Positions 1 through 13,400 are shown, counted from the stretch's first letter. The stretch is DNA of 64,000 bases from Hypoxylon rubiginosum (GCA_902806565.1 CADCXA010000034.1:946544-1010543), one strand, 5' to 3'. Translations and numbers: made by a program. Notes: generated from the letters alone by a model not told the origin.

Positions 1-51
1 TAAATAACCTTAAATTAACTTTATTAAAAACATAAAAATTAAATATAAACT

Positions 52-310
52 AGTTATTTTAAACAAATTACTTATTAAGTAAAAAACCTTTATTTTAAAC
101 AAATTATTTATAAAATAAACCCCAAATAAATCATTTATTAAATAAAAAACTTTTACCTTAAACAAATTACCTGTAAAATAAGCCTCAAATAAATCACCTA
201 TTAAATAAAAAACCTTTATTTTAAATAAATTACTTACTAAATAAAAAACCTTTACCCTAAATAAGTTATTTATTAAATAAAAACACCTTACTTTAATTAA
301 ATTACCTAAT
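52..310. repeat. Degenerate tandem repeat with 36- and 27-base units
   Basis: A unit of about 36 bases (core like AAATTACTTATTAAATAAAA followed by ACCTTTA) recurs roughly seven times, with two copies shortened to 27 bases. Because both unit lengths are multiples of three, the reverse strand stays open and encodes a repeated Asn-Leu-Phe-Lys-Ile-Lys-Val-Phe-Tyr pattern. This looks like a decayed minisatellite and not a gene. Confidence 0.6.
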
Positions 311-3300
311 AAATATACATTATTTATACTAAATAAATTAATTATTTTAAATAATATTTTACTAATTAATATAAATAAAACTAACATTAAAACATTAAAT
401 AAAATTAATAAAATAAAACAGTTATTTATTATAAAAAAAACAAAATAATTAAATTATTAATAAACTAATAAAATAATAAAACTATAAATTTATATAATTA
501 TTTATTAATATTATATTAAAAAAAAAAATAATAAATTAATAATTATATTAATAATAAAAATAAAGTAATATAAGTTTTTTTATTATTTTATTTAATATAT
601 ATTTTTTAATATAATTAAAAACAATTAATATTAAAATTTTATATTATATAAAACTTATAATTTATAATTTATAATTTTAACTTATTAATAACATTGTTTT
701 AAAGTTTAAATTTAACAAGTAAATAATTTATATTAAAACTAAATTTTAAATAAAATTCGTTTAAAAAATTAACGTAATAAAAAAAAATAAAATCTAGTTA
801 ATCGTAATTATTAATTATAATATTATAACAATAAGCGATTTATTTAATAAAAATATAATACTTTAAATATAACTAGGAAATATAATAAAATATAATATAT
901 ATATTATTTATATATTTATATATTAAAAAGTTATTATAATTTTACTAATAAAATAAATAATAACTTTTTTTTTACCGCTTATTTATTTACCTTTAATAAA
1001 CGAAGTTAATAAAAACTTAAATAATTTTATATTAAACTTAAGTTTATAATATAATAATAAAAATTAAAAAAACTATTTTAATTTAAATTAATATATAAAT
1101 TTAAACTTTAATATTAACTTAAAATAATAAATATTATTTTTATTTAAATTATTTAAAATATTACTAGCTTAAATATAAACTATAATAATAAGTTTTATTA
1201 AATTTTTTTTATATTTTATTTATTATTTACATTTAATAATAATATATTATATATTTATATATAACTAGCTTTTAAAAATTTAATATAATTAACTTAATTT
1301 TTAATTTATTTAAAAATAATAATAAGCTTTTAATTCTTAAAAAGCTAGCTTAATTAAAATAAATTAAATTTAAGTTATTTTTACTTAAGAATAATTAGTT
1401 TAATAATAGTTTATTATTTTTAAATAATTTAAAATATTATATAGTTATAATAAAAAAATAAAAAAAAAAAAAAAAGATATTTAAAAGATATAAGCGGGAG
1501 TGGATATAATAATAGAAGCGGATATAAAAAAAAAACTAAAAGTAAAAAAAGAAATAAAAATAAGAAATAAAAGAAAATATTAACGTGAAATAAACTAGAA
1601 GTTTTATATATAAAATTATATTTTATAAATTTAAAAAACTATAACTTTTATTTTCTTTTAAAAATAATATAACTAAAAAAAATATTAACTTACTTGTTAA
1701 AAAAAAAAACATGGTTTTTAACATTAAATTAATTTTAATTAAAATATTATTTATATTTATTAACATTTTTAAAACTTTTAATATCACTTTAAAATTAAAA
1801 ATAATTATTACTATTAAGTAATTATTATAATATAATATAAATATTTATAAACGTAATATTAATTTATTACTAATTAAATTTATTAATTTATTTAATATAA
1901 GTAATATTAAAATTAATTATAAAGTTTAAAAACATTAAGTAACTTTAAGATTTATATATTATAATTATTTTAAATAAGTTATTTTAATAAATACTATAAA
2001 TATATATAAATAGAAAATTAATATATTATTATTTAAATCTATTAATTTAATTAATATAAATAAATTTAAAATTAATTAAAAAACTTATAAATATTAAATA
2101 ATTATTAATAATTTTAATAACAAATTATTAAATAATAATTAAAGTGTTTTATAATCTTAAAATATAATAATAATACTTTTTTTTAAATATAATATTTATT
2201 AATAAATAAAGTTATTTAAAACTAAATATTATAAAGGTTTTACTAATAAATAATAAAAGCTAATAAATATTAACATTATAATAATTAAGTTAAAAAATAA
2301 TAACTAAGTTAAATATTATATTTTTAAATTTTAAAATATATATTAATATATTTATTAATATTTTTATTTTATAAATAAAATAATAAAAAAGTTATTATAA
2401 TAAGGTTATTATTTTAATATTAATTTATAATATTACTATTAACTGATTTTTATAGTTACCTGTTTTAATAATAAACTAATTTTTAATTCTTTAAAAATAA
2501 AAATAACTTAATTTTAATTATATTATAAGTTTATATTTTATTTATAGTTTATTATATTTTTTTTTAATAGCTTTTAAATACTAATATTATTATAAACAGT
2601 TTATTAAATGGTTATTTATTTTATTTTTATCGTTTTTTTTTTTTATAGGGTTTATAGGGATACCTTATTTAAAAAAAAAAAAAAAAAAAACTAACTTATA
2701 TATAAGTAACTTATAATTATTATTATATTTAAAAAGTTAAATATAATGGTAAAACTTTATATAATATATATAAATACTTTAATATTAAATATATTTATAA
2801 AAGGATTTTTAATATAAAAAAAACTAATAAACTTAATATAAATAAAACTAATAAAAACTTAGTAATTAAAATATATATATTTTTTATTAATATATATATA
2901 AATTATATGTAAGTTATTACGGCTTTAATTTTATAAAAAAATATATAAAAAAATATTATTAATTTTAAATTTATTTTTTTTAAACAACTAAATTATAATA
3001 AGTTTAATATATTATTAACTTTTATTTAAATTGGTGGCTTATTTAGTAATAATAATATATAATAATAATCTTTTATAAATTTTTTTAAACATTAAAATAA
3101 TTATAATTTAATATTATATTAATATTATATATAATAATAATAAAATTTAGTTATTATAACTATTATATTAAGTTAATTATAATTCCTTTAATATTTTATT
3201 TAATAATTTTATTTTTAAAGATAAAATCCCTTACCTTACTTAATGATCTTAAATATACTATAAATCACTCATATTTAAATAATTTTATATAACTTTTTTT

Positions 3301-6300
3301 AAAACGTAAGTATTTTTTTATTATTAAATAATAAATTATAACCATAGCTTTAAAATAATTATTATATTTTTTATTATACTTTATTAACTTTAAATAAAAT
3401 TTAAATATAAAAAAAACGCTATAAAACATTTTTATAAATTATTTTAAAAAAGGAGATATTAATTTATAAAATAACTTTTTATTTATATAAATAACGTATA
3501 TTTTAATAATTAATTACTTATAATTAAATGTTAAAATTAAAATAAGGTTTTTTTTAAAACACTAAAATATAAAATAAATAAACTAATATAAAAGTTAAAT
3601 ATATAATAAAATAATAAAATAAATATATATATATTTACTTTTAATTATATAGTAATATAATTTTTTTTTTATATAATAATTAATAAATTAATAAATATAT
3701 TTATATTTTATAATTATATATAAATAAATATTAGTATTTCCTAAAACTATTTATAAGTATTATATAATATATTTTAATATTTTTATTTCTTAAATTAAAG
3801 TTAAATAGGTTCGGTTTTTTTTTTAATTTTAATTTTATTTATTTAACTTATAGAAAATACATATAATTTATATTATATTTAAATTAAAAAATATTATTTC
3901 TAGGTTATAAAACACTATTTTTAAGCTATAAAAACATAATATTAAATATATATTTATTAAAAATACCTAATCTAAAAAATGTTATTAAAATTTTAAAAGC
4001 TATAATAAAAACAATAATTAAAATATTAATAATACCTTAGAAAATATCTTAATTAAGAAATAATATAATACCAAATTTATATTTATTAAATATACTTATT
4101 TAAAAAAATAATATTAAGATTTTATAAGCTTTAATAATAACAATAATAAAGATACCTTAAAAAATACATATATAAAAAAATAACACCTAAATTATTTAGA
4201 TTAAAATTATAATAATAATAATTTTAATATTATTAATTTAAACCTTTTTATTTCTTTTAAAAATAATTTTAATTTTATTCCTTTTAAAAATAACTTTAAT
4301 TTTATTTCTTTTAAAAATAACCTTGGTTTTAATTAAAACTAAGTAGTAACTTTTAATTAAAATTCTAAAAGAAAAAATTACTTTTTATTTTACTACGTTT
4401 TATTTAATATAAATTATTTTCTTAATAATAAAATAAAAAAACCGGCTGTTATAAATACTAATAATCTTTTTTAATATATAGTTTAAATTTTAATTAAAGT
4501 TAAATAATTAAAAATAAGTAACATTATAATAAAAATAATAATTAATTAAAATATATAATTTATTTTATTAAATATAAGAAACTAGTTAATAATATATTAA
4601 TAGTTTTATATAAAATAAATGATTTACCTACGTATATATTAAAAAAGTTATAGTTACATTTACCGGGATTTTAATTTTATATTAAAAGTTATAACTAATT
4701 ATAAAAATCTATTTTAAATTACTTTATATTTAATTATAATAAAGTTTTAACATTATTAGTAAGTTATTTATATAATAATAATTAATATTATTTTATTTTT
4801 AAAGTATGTTTATATATTTTATAAAAAAAATAAAAATATATTTTAATAATATATTATATTATTTAAATATTTAAATAATGTTTATATTAATTATTATTAT
4901 AACTTTAACGGTTATAAATATTTTTATAAACTTAATATATATTAATTTTTTAAATATTTTTAATAGTTATTAACATATTATATAAATATAAATAAATATA
5001 ATAAGTTATAAATTATATTTATTAATGTGTTTATTTTTTATTAATTTAAGGGAAATTATTTGGTGTTTAATTTTAAAAATCATGTATAATTTATTAAAAA
5101 GAACTTATTATATATAATATAAAACCTTAAATTATTAATAATAATAGATATTTATATAGTAATAGTTATTATATTAAATAAAATAATAATTAAGTTTAAT
5201 AAAATAGAAAAAGAGTTGTTAAAATTAAAAAAAAAAAAATAAAAATAATTAAGTTAAAATAAAAATAAGTTATTAAAATTTAATAAATATTAAATATATA
5301 TTATTAATATATTTTAAGTATATTAAGGAAATATATTTCTTAATTAAAATTTAAAGTTACAGGAAAATATATTTTTTTATAACGTTAATTTAAATTAATT
5401 TTAATATAATATTAATATATATATATATTTATAATTTTTTTTATAATTTATTTAATTATTATTTTAAAATAATTATAAAAATAATAATAATAAAAATTTT
5501 ATATTAATATATAAAATTATAATTTTTATTTATTAATTAGGTAAAAATAATATTATTTATTAATATATTAATTTATTAAATTATTACTTTAAGTTTTTTT
5601 ATTAATATAAAAATTAGTTAGATTATATATTTTTTTATATAATATAACCAGCTTTTAAAAACACTTGGTAATTTATTTTTAATAAATAACTTTATTATTA
5701 TAAATATTAAATATATTATAGCTATTAAAAACCTTAATAACCTTTTTTATTACTTTATAATAATTAAAAAACACCACTTATAAATAAAAACTTTAAATAA
5801 TTTATAAATAATTAATAAATATATCTTTTTTTACTATTTTAAAATAAATTATTATATATATATAAAATAAAATTACTATAATATAATAATAACAACGTTT
5901 TTTATAATATTTATAATATTATATATTATATATTATATTTTATTTAAAAATGTTTAAAATAATAATAATTAAAGATATAATATAAGCTAGTATTTATTTT
6001 ATATTTATTTTAAAGTTTTAAAACTTATATTAATAAATATATTTTTAAATTAGCTTTAATTTTTAGTATATATTATTATATAAATAAAAATAATAAGTTA
6101 TATTATTTTTTATTATTATAATTTAATAATATGTTTTTTTTTTTAGAATTTACTATTATTTAATAAATAGTTATTTAATTATTTTTAAATTTAAACACTA
6201 GGTATTTTTTTATAGTAAATTACCATAATTATAATAACTTATAAACTTTATTAAAACTTAAGTTTTATTATATAAACCTAGTTTTTATTATTTAAAAAAT

Positions 6301-7113
6301 ATTATAACTTTTAAAATAATAATATTAAATACTTATATTATTAAAAGTATTAGAAATAAATAATAAGTTTTTTTATTTAATAAGCTTTTTTATTTATTAT
6401 TTTTATATATATAAAAATATTTATAACTATTAAATTTATAATTTTTTATATAATAATATTTTAATTTCTTTTATTACTTAAATAATTTTATAATAAACTT
6501 ATTATATATAAATTAATTTAACTTAATATAACTATTTATTAAATTTAAATCTATTAAATTTAAAAACATAAATAAATATATAAAAGTTTTTAGTTATAAT
6601 AAAAACTGTTATATTATTATTATAAAATATAAACTTAAAACAGGTTATATTATTTTTTATAAATATATTATATAATTTATTTTTAATTATATAAAGAATT
6701 ATTTTATTAATTTAAGGAAATTTATAAGTATTAAATATATAAAATATAAATTAAATAAATCCCTTTTTTATAAAAACATATATTTTTTTATAAATAATAA
6801 GTTTTAAATTTTAAAAATATAATACTTATTATTTTTAATGTTATTAACGTTTTTAATATTTTAAATATATAAAACTAAATAAAGTTATATAAATAAAAAA
6901 ATTATTTAAAAAACAAAAAAAACGTAATTAAATATAATAAAAATAAATAACTTTAAATATATTAATTACTTAAATATTAAAATTTCCTAATAAAAAATTA
7001 AACTTAAGTAATTTAAATATTAATTAATTTAAACTTAAAATAAACCTTTTAATATTATAAAATTACTAAATTATTTTCACTTAATTAATATAATAAACTT
7101 ATTATAATATTAT

Positions 7114-7301
7114 AATAAATTTATAAAAATTTAATAAGTTTATAAAAACTTAATAAGTTTATAAAAATTTAATAAATTTATAAAGATTTAATAAATTTAT
7201 AAAAATTTAATAAATTTATAAAAGTTTAATAAATTTATAAAAATTTAATAAATCTATAAAGATTTAATAAATCTATAAAAATTCAATAAGTTTATAAATT
7301 T
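7114..7301. repeat. 19-base minisatellite, about 9.8 copies
   Basis: The unit AATAAATTTATAAAAATTT starts at 7114, 7133, 7152, 7171, 7190, 7209, 7228, 7247, 7266 and 7285 (last copy partial). Copies differ mainly by A/G and C/T transitions, as expected from RIP acting on a formerly homogeneous array. It lies just inside the inner edge of the left AT-rich block. Confidence 0.85.
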
Positions 7302-7461
7302 ATAATTTATTAAAAAAAAAAAAACAATGTTAAAACTATAATATAAATTTAATAATATATAATATTTTTTTTTACAAGGTATATAACGCCAAACCTCTTA
7401 TAATTACAAGGTAAATATAATGTTAGGACCACAATGTTTAATATAAAAAAAATACGGACCA

Positions 7462-7978
7462 TTAGGAATTGGCGGGGTTGGCGGTTTCGCTTCTTATGGT
7501 CCACCCTACTATGCATGTATGTCAGCCGCAGAAAGGACAGGAGCCAATCACAATGTTTGGGTCATGAGGTTGAATCTATAGGGGCAGTTTGATGCCAGAC
7601 GACAACGGAAAAACACTCACCGTGATTCTGCACATATTGTCTCCTCTCGTATCTATTTCCGCTTCGACGAGAAGTTGGGGGTCTCCGAGATCCGGAGTGT
7701 AGCTCCTCTTCATCCCCTCTTCGTCCTTGGATCACGGTTGGCTCACAGTCCACCAAGCCCTGCCAATTTATAACGCGCTGCTCTGTGGGCTCCCAATCCA
7801 TGAAATCCCGCCAACGTACTGGGCCCCTTGAATCATCGTAAATGTTTAAGGAATCGAATCGCTTGATAATATGATCCAGTGGGTCTGGCTGGTCTGGCTG
7901 GTCTGGCGGATAATCATTGATAGACAGCTGGCGAAGACCTTCTGTAATAAGGTCCATTCGGGAGTTTGACACAACCAT
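7462..7978 (-). CDS. Hypothetical protein at island edge, two-exon model
   Basis: Not recognised. Exon 1 (7978-7621) encodes about 119 residues: an acidic, proline-rich start with a PPDQPDQPDP run, then a segment with the spaced repeat RWRDFMDWEPT / NWQGLVDCEPT, then an arginine-rich tail. It stops at a good donor (GTGAGT at 7620). A plausible acceptor (GCTGAC branch, CATAG at 7509) would add 15 residues and end at 7462, inside the border repeat. Without splicing the frame ends at 7562. No domain or signal peptide is seen. It could be a truncated remnant or a chance frame. Confidence 0.3.
7469..7486 (+). repeat. Left island-border repeat, two TTGGCGG units
   Basis: Two 9-base units, TTGGCGGGG and TTGGCGGTT, lie side by side at the switch from AT-rich to normal composition. 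The same core occurs in the opposite orientation at the other end of the island (48346-48428). Confidence 0.55.
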
Positions 7979-8928
7979 TGTTCTCGTATAGTAAATAGTC
8001 AGGAAGTTGTAAGAATTCGTTGTATGTTGGGTGGTATAAAGATCTAAAAGTTGCTGGTTGGGAGACTGGTCTATTACTTATATCTAGGTACCTAACTCCT
8101 CTAATATTTCTTAGGTTTCCAGCAAGATCTCCTCTGATAATTGGTGAGGGAATAGCCTTGAAGTTTATCGAGGTTAGTAGCATTTGTATCGATGCGTTCC
8201 ACCAGGTATCAAAGCTTACTCTTAACAGCAGAATGCTTATGAGTTATGGTCAGTTGGATACCTACCTCCTCCTAGGTACACACCGAGCTACACCGAATAT
8301 ATAAATTACCAAGCTTAATCATAAGCCGCTCGATCCAATACTTAATCGGCGTTAATCTATCAAGCGTGAATTCAAAATAGGAACATTATCTGAGCACCAG
8401 CACGTGAAGTACCCAGATATGACACCCGTACCAAGAATAATATGCGGTCTAGATTAAAAATACACTCCGGGACAGGTGGACTGAAACATCGTCCGAACCT
8501 AACACTTTATGTGAGGACTCATCTGGTATAGGATCTAAGGTTGAATCTGTACGATACAACTTGCCACTCTATTGTGATGACGGAGTATGACTTACGTATC
8601 GTATCCCCTTTTCTATATTAGTTAGGTACCTAAGGTACTTTTACTCTCGAATCTACTTTGTTATTATGATGGCTATGATATGGGTTTCTGGGTGCTTGGA
8701 AGCCGTTATTACTGTTGAAGCCAAATTTTCAATAAGATATCTAAAATCACTGAGGTCACTTTTGTGACACCAGCCGAGGATGGAGGGCATGAATAGGCAT
8801 TCAGGTAGGAAGGCCAGATAAAGACTGTACCGCAACGTTATTTTTGGATAGATAGAAGAACATTATTGCAAAAATCCCGAATCATTATGAGTACCAAAGT
8901 ACCTACCTACCTAAGGTATGTATAAAAC
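7979..8928. other. Intergenic, no gene seen
   Basis: Overlapping short frames on both strands (for example around 8020-8304) show no domain or codon pattern and look like chance. The stretch contains several copies of the palindromic TAGGTACCTA-type motif (near 8085, 8270, 8625 and 8905). Confidence 0.6.
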
Positions 8929-10096
8929 CTACCTCCCGCTAAGCTTCTCACCGAGCAAGCATCTCTCTTCTAGCAGCTCATTAAACCACCTTGTCAGTTG
9001 ATAAATAGGCGCGTGTCCTAACCCGTCGACGATTAGGGCCTTAGTCGGCTGTAGATACCCGATCAATTTCTTCCCATGGTCTACGGATATCATCCTGTCG
9101 GCGGTCCCGTGAAGGACCATGATCCTCTCCCTCCCAACCCGGCCCGCCAACTGCTTGAGCTGTTCGGGGGTCTTCAGGTGGAAACCGCCGGCGACCGCTT
9201 GGAGGAGGAACCCAGTCTTAGTCCGACGCATGTGGATATCTAACGCCGCGAACCGTGCGTAGTTGGTTTCGAACCTTCTGTACCCACCCGGCGGTACCTC
9301 ACACTCTGGCGTGTTCTCGTCGGGCAGCTCAGCTTCGTCTGGCGCTAGTAGCCACTCGTGAGGAAAGCAGCCGTTCGCCACCGACCGTATTTCGCTTTCT
9401 TGGCTCCGGGGGAGCAAGGTTCTAAGACGATCCACCATCTCCCCACGTGTCCCGCTGCTCTCCAGCTTGGCCGCGGTGCAGTGCAGATTTAAACTCGCGA
9501 TGCGATCTGGCGCTAGTACGGCAAACTCTTGCGCGATCATCCCGCCCACTACGGCATTTAGAATCAGCAAACGTTATCTAGATACGGCGGGAGAATCAAC
9601 ACGAGTGATTCTGAGTTAGAGAACGCACTGCTGCCGCCCGAGATATGGAGTTCACGCTTCGCTACCCAGTTGAGATGATCTAACAGCTCTAGCAAATCGT
9701 GTGCCATCTCCGATGTGCTATATCTCATAAACGGCCTGTCCGATGCACCGGCGCCACGGTTATCGAATACGAGTACGGAGTACTTGTCCCCCCTTTCGTG
9801 CCCAAAGTACATGGTCTGCGGTTGCCAGTCGAACTTTGTCAGGCTAATCCCACCTATAAGCTACGCTACTAGTTGGTTTGCTGTCTCAGATGAACGAAGT
9901 TAAAGAGAGAAGGAAACGGATAGATCTTACGATTAGCTTAATAGGCCCTGTCCCGTGCACTTCCCAGCTAATATTTATGGGCCCGCCCCCGGGAGGCGGC
10001 CACGGGGAGTAGACCGCTTTGATGCGGCTGTAGCTTCCAGACTGTCGTTGGAAATGCTGGGCTCTTGGATACTTCCTCTACAGATGGAAACTCCAT
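8929..10096 (-). CDS. Alpha/beta hydrolase, intact triad but one-base frameshift near the N-terminus
   Basis: A fungal alpha/beta-hydrolase fold protein of about 339 residues. My model has exons 10096-9931, 9860-9629 and 9548-8929, with introns 9930-9861 (GTAAGA/TAG) and 9628-9549 (GTGCGT/TAG). Splicing joins frames to give the oxyanion-side segment SWEVHGTGPIKLI, the DNRGAGASD turn and the nucleophile elbow GGSMGGM. Acid (HGTADRMI) and histidine (GLGHAP) are present. The start MEFPSVEEVSK is in a different frame from SWEVHG: the family pattern RGGPxNISWEVHG is recovered only if one base of the C5 run at 9986-9990 is extra. The gene is therefore either a young pseudogene or carries a homopolymer sequencing error. 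Substrate unknown. Confidence 0.75.
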
Positions 10097-11569
10097 GCTT
10101 TCAGTGGTCCTTGATGAAAGATTGAAGAGATCGAGGAGTTTGCGATATAATCTTGAGTCACCGAATTCGTATAATGCAACTGGCTTACACGGCTGTCTAA
10201 GTCTCCGAAATCTCGGTATGCTGTGGAGAAAAACTACGGCCCGCATTTTCGGCCATTTCCTTTTGGCATAACTTCATAGGGCTGAGTTCCTCTTCCACTA
10301 TACGTCATTACATATCCCAATTGACTGGCCCAAATGTTGTAGAGTGAAAAGAAATCTAATTAGGCAACTTTCTTGCTCCTATGCCTTAACTACTACTATG
10401 AATTCTAAGTATTCTCATTATGGTAATTGTGTTCAATTGAAAGTGGTGATCACCATAAGAGGGAATCGATATTACTATCACTCATAGGTTGCTAGTCATT
10501 GCTGCTATTTTATTTTCGAGCGCAGTAATTGCACTACGGAAATAAATAGAGATCTCCTTGACTCTCTCGGTAATCCTTAAAATAAACATAGCTGTGAAGA
10601 ATTAGACCAAGTTTACCTCCATACACCCATTGTGCGTGTACCAAACAGTCAGGATAGTTGCCGAGATTTGACAGACTTATAACTCCACCAATCGTAGAGG
10701 CCCGGTAGTAAGGTAGCCATACTATTATATCGCATAACGGCACTGTAGCAGCTCGTACGGCCTTTGGCTTAAACACTAGTCTGTGGTGTAATATACTTTA
10801 CTAAGGCATATTGAAGTGAATCGTAGTTACGTGGCAATGTAGTTCTCATAGTTCTCATAGTTCTCATAGTTCTCATAGTTCTCATAGCTCTCATCTGGAG
10901 CAATTGCCCATCTTCCTCCATTTGGCCTGGAATCCTGAGTAGACGTTTAGAGCGCGTGTCACTTACTGAATTAGGATACGCCTCGAGCCTTGGATACGTT
11001 TTGAGGTAATCTCGTTGACGTTACCGCGGACGCGTAACCATACGTACCCACTTGTGAGAGCTGAAACCCTAGGTAGTAGACAGGAATAGAACGGTGGGTG
11101 GTAGCAAACGGTGCAACGTTCTGAACCGATTATGCGGCCCAGCTGATTGGTGACACGTATGAACTGCTAGGGACCTGCATGAAGTGGCTTAAGCTGGACG
11201 TGATAAGTACGAAAGAGGAAGTAGTAATATTTAGCCGCAGGTTTCGACGCTGACGATCCCAAAAGGGACTCTAGCTCCCTTCCACCGGAACGTTAGATTG
11301 AGACCAGCCTTTTATGATTAGTGCATTATGAAGGTTCCGACGTGATAATAAGGGGTTTCATCAATAATGAGCCATCAATCGAGCGTACAAGTTATCGATA
11401 TACTACCTAGGTATATTCTATAGGTAAGACCCATCGCGTAATCCGACGCGATGGCAGGGGTATCTCACAGGGTAAAAAGGTAGAAAAGTATGTCAGACGC
11501 GGCAAACCCGGAGTTCGTCCTATGCCGGCCGTCCAGAGTGCTGAGTTCGTTCCTCCCGCAATCCAGAAA
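10097..11569. other. Intergenic, no gene seen
   Basis: About 1.5 kb without a convincing frame on either strand. An 80-codon reverse frame at 10534-10776 has no recognisable features. The only clear structure is the 9-base tandem repeat at 10842-10895. Confidence 0.6.
10842..10895. repeat. 9-base tandem repeat, about 6 copies
   Basis: The unit GTTCTCATA repeats head to tail from 10842; the last copy is altered to GCTCTCATC. It is a simple minisatellite in intergenic DNA. Confidence 0.9.
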
Positions 11570-12876
11570 TTACGACTTCTCGTCACCAGAGATGTTGGTC
11601 ACAAAGTCCGATATCGCCTCGAAGTATCCCTCCTCCAGCACACTGGAGTTGTGATCGCCACCAGGTAACGGCTTCCAGATCTTGGTGGGTGTGGTCGCTA
11701 ATTCGTATAGCTTCCTCATGTGAGAAGGTCTGTGAGACAGTTGACGTTAGTGGGCGAATTAGCCGAGCTCTTGCAGGTAAGACATGCGAAGTCTGGCGAA
11801 TAGGAACGCGACATCAGGAAACAGAGTTGAAATCCGTGCTCTAAAGCGAGCTCATGTTTTGTGGATGGTTGTTTTAAGTCATCACATGCGCAGTTCTTAT
11901 GAAATGGGAGGCCAGTAACGTTTTAGATGGAATGCACTTACGGGACGATCTCGTCTTGGAGACCGCTTAAGAAGAGAATGGGAACTTCGGTAATGGATGG
12001 TAATATAGACTCGCTCGGCCAAACCTGGTGGCACAGCATAGTCAAGTACTTGGCCGGAGGTATGACGGACGGAATAAGAGATCGCATAGAGAGGAACGTA
12101 TTTTCGAGGATTAAACCGACGATGTGTCCCCCATGCTGGTTCTTGGATACCAATTTGACGCTGACGGCACCCCCTAAACTTTGACCGTAGATGACGAGCT
12201 TATGCTTGCTTGTTTCGGCTCGACTCCGTAGATACTCGAGGGCCGTTTGGGCATCGAGCGTGATCCCCTTCTCGTCCGGCTCGCCAGTGGACAGGCCATA
12301 GCCCCGATATTCGAGCATGAAGACGTTGCAGCCGATATAATTGATAAGCATGCGTGCGATGGGTAATCGGTGGCCGATATTGCCAGCGTTTCCGTGAAAC
12401 ATTACAACGGTACACTTGGAATGACGGCCGCCCCTGGGGCCCCGAATGTAGAAAGCCGACAGCTTCTCGCCATCGTTAGTAGGGATAACTAGTTCTTCGA
12501 AGTCTTTGATGCCAAATTGCGAAGGTCGAGGTACATCCGTCCGAGCATTCGGGGGCATATGCGACGGGTATATCAGGGCTCTGTAACGTGGGGTTAGGGT
12601 TGTTAGCCTTTCTGCAACAGGTAGATGGTAGCTGACATATACATCTTAAAGGGGAACAAGGTAAAAGGATGGGGGTGGCACTGCTGACTTTTGCTTGAAG
12701 TATAGGAGGGTGGTCAAGACGGCGGCAACACCCTGGGTAACATTTGTTAGCTCGGCTGCGGCTCGGCACTGTCTGGCAACAGCAGTTTGGGTGTGTCGAC
12801 ATGCTCTGGCAAAGATCGAGCTGGACGAGGCTGAGGTGGAGGTGGTAGACCTGAAGGAAGATGTGCGTGAAGGCAT
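11570..12876 (-). CDS. bem46: Bem46-like alpha/beta hydrolase
   Basis: A Bem46-family hydrolase of about 328 residues, membrane-anchored at the N-terminus. Three exons: 12876-12689, 12580-11942 and 11729-11570. The introns are 12688-12581 (weak GTCAGC donor, good GCTAAC branch) and 11941-11730 (GTAAGT). Exon 1 supplies a hydrophobic segment (VAAVLTTLLYFKQ) that runs into KALIYPSHMPPNAR, the usual Bem46 start. The oxyanion motif MFHGNAGN, the nucleophile GQSLGG (Ser about 197), the acid in GLQDEIVPPSHM (about 272) and the histidine in PGGDHNSS (about 301) are all present. In fission yeast and Neurospora the family has been tied to cell polarity and germination; the substrate is unknown. The exact first exon is the least certain part. 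Confidence 0.85.
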
Positions 12877-13262
12877 ATCATACCGTGGAGGCTAGAGCCG
12901 GCAAGCGCATGTAAGCGGCCACGGTGCTGAGGAGCGAGACGGTCTGCTCCAAGAAGCTTAGATGTGGCGATGATGCTCCGGGAGGAGACATGGCCTTCTC
13001 TACGAAGCAGGTCAAGAAGGAAAAATAACTAGCGGGATCTTTTTATTTGTGCTTATGCTTGCCCGAAAGTACATGAAACGCACAAATAGAGGACCTAGGA
13101 GACGTGCATGCGTTGTGGGTTGTGGGGAGCGGAGGAAGCGGAGGTCTTTGGGACTTGGGACTTGGGACTTGACTCGTATGTCAGTTTGGTTCAAGGTTGT
13201 CAAAGGTTGGGCCAGTTGGTGGATTTTTAGATTGATGGAGTTTCCGTCAGGGGGTTGTCAGT

Positions 13263-13400
13263 GTTGGCGTTGGCGTTGGCGTTGGCATATGCCTAGCATT
13301 AGCATTAAGCATTAGCATTGGCAATGGCATTGGTACGGGTGCTGGTGCTTGTGCTTGTGCTTGTGCTTTTGTGCTGGCGCTGGCGCTGGTATTGGCACTG
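13263..13400. repeat. Hexanucleotide low-complexity patch
   Basis: GTTGGC occurs four times in tandem (13263-13286), then related steps such as GGCATT, then GTGCTT four times in tandem (13345-13368), then GGCGCT. It is a purine/pyrimidine-skewed simple repeat with no sign of coding. Confidence 0.8.

Larger units (their letters stand above)
1..7380. repeat. AT-rich, RIP-degraded repeat block (left)
   Basis: The stretch is almost entirely A and T, with many 60-base lines holding only a few G or C. TG and CA dinucleotides are scarce while TA is in large excess, which is the footprint of RIP (CpA to TpA on both strands). No open frame here resembles a real protein; the frame at 10-387 is only the coding shadow of a tandem repeat. 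I see no recognisable transposon domain. The block is best read as ancient transposon DNA mutated beyond recognition. Composition becomes normal between about 7380 and 7490. Confidence 0.85.

Noticed and set aside
10..387. 125-codon reverse frame in the AT-rich block
   Set aside because: It is only Leu/Ile/Phe/Lys/Asn codons generated by an A/T tandem repeat; it has no start context or homology.
7114..7301. CRISPR-like array
   Set aside because: The units are contiguous without spacers, and the DNA is fungal.
1..7380. Mitochondrial DNA or a mitochondrial insertion as explanation of the AT-rich blocks
   Set aside because: No mitochondrial gene, tRNA or conserved open frame is present; TG/CA depletion points to RIP instead.
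12476..12802. 108-codon reverse frame overlapping the Bem46-like gene
   Set aside because: It reads through the intron in the wrong frame; the Bem46 frame with catalytic motifs explains the region.
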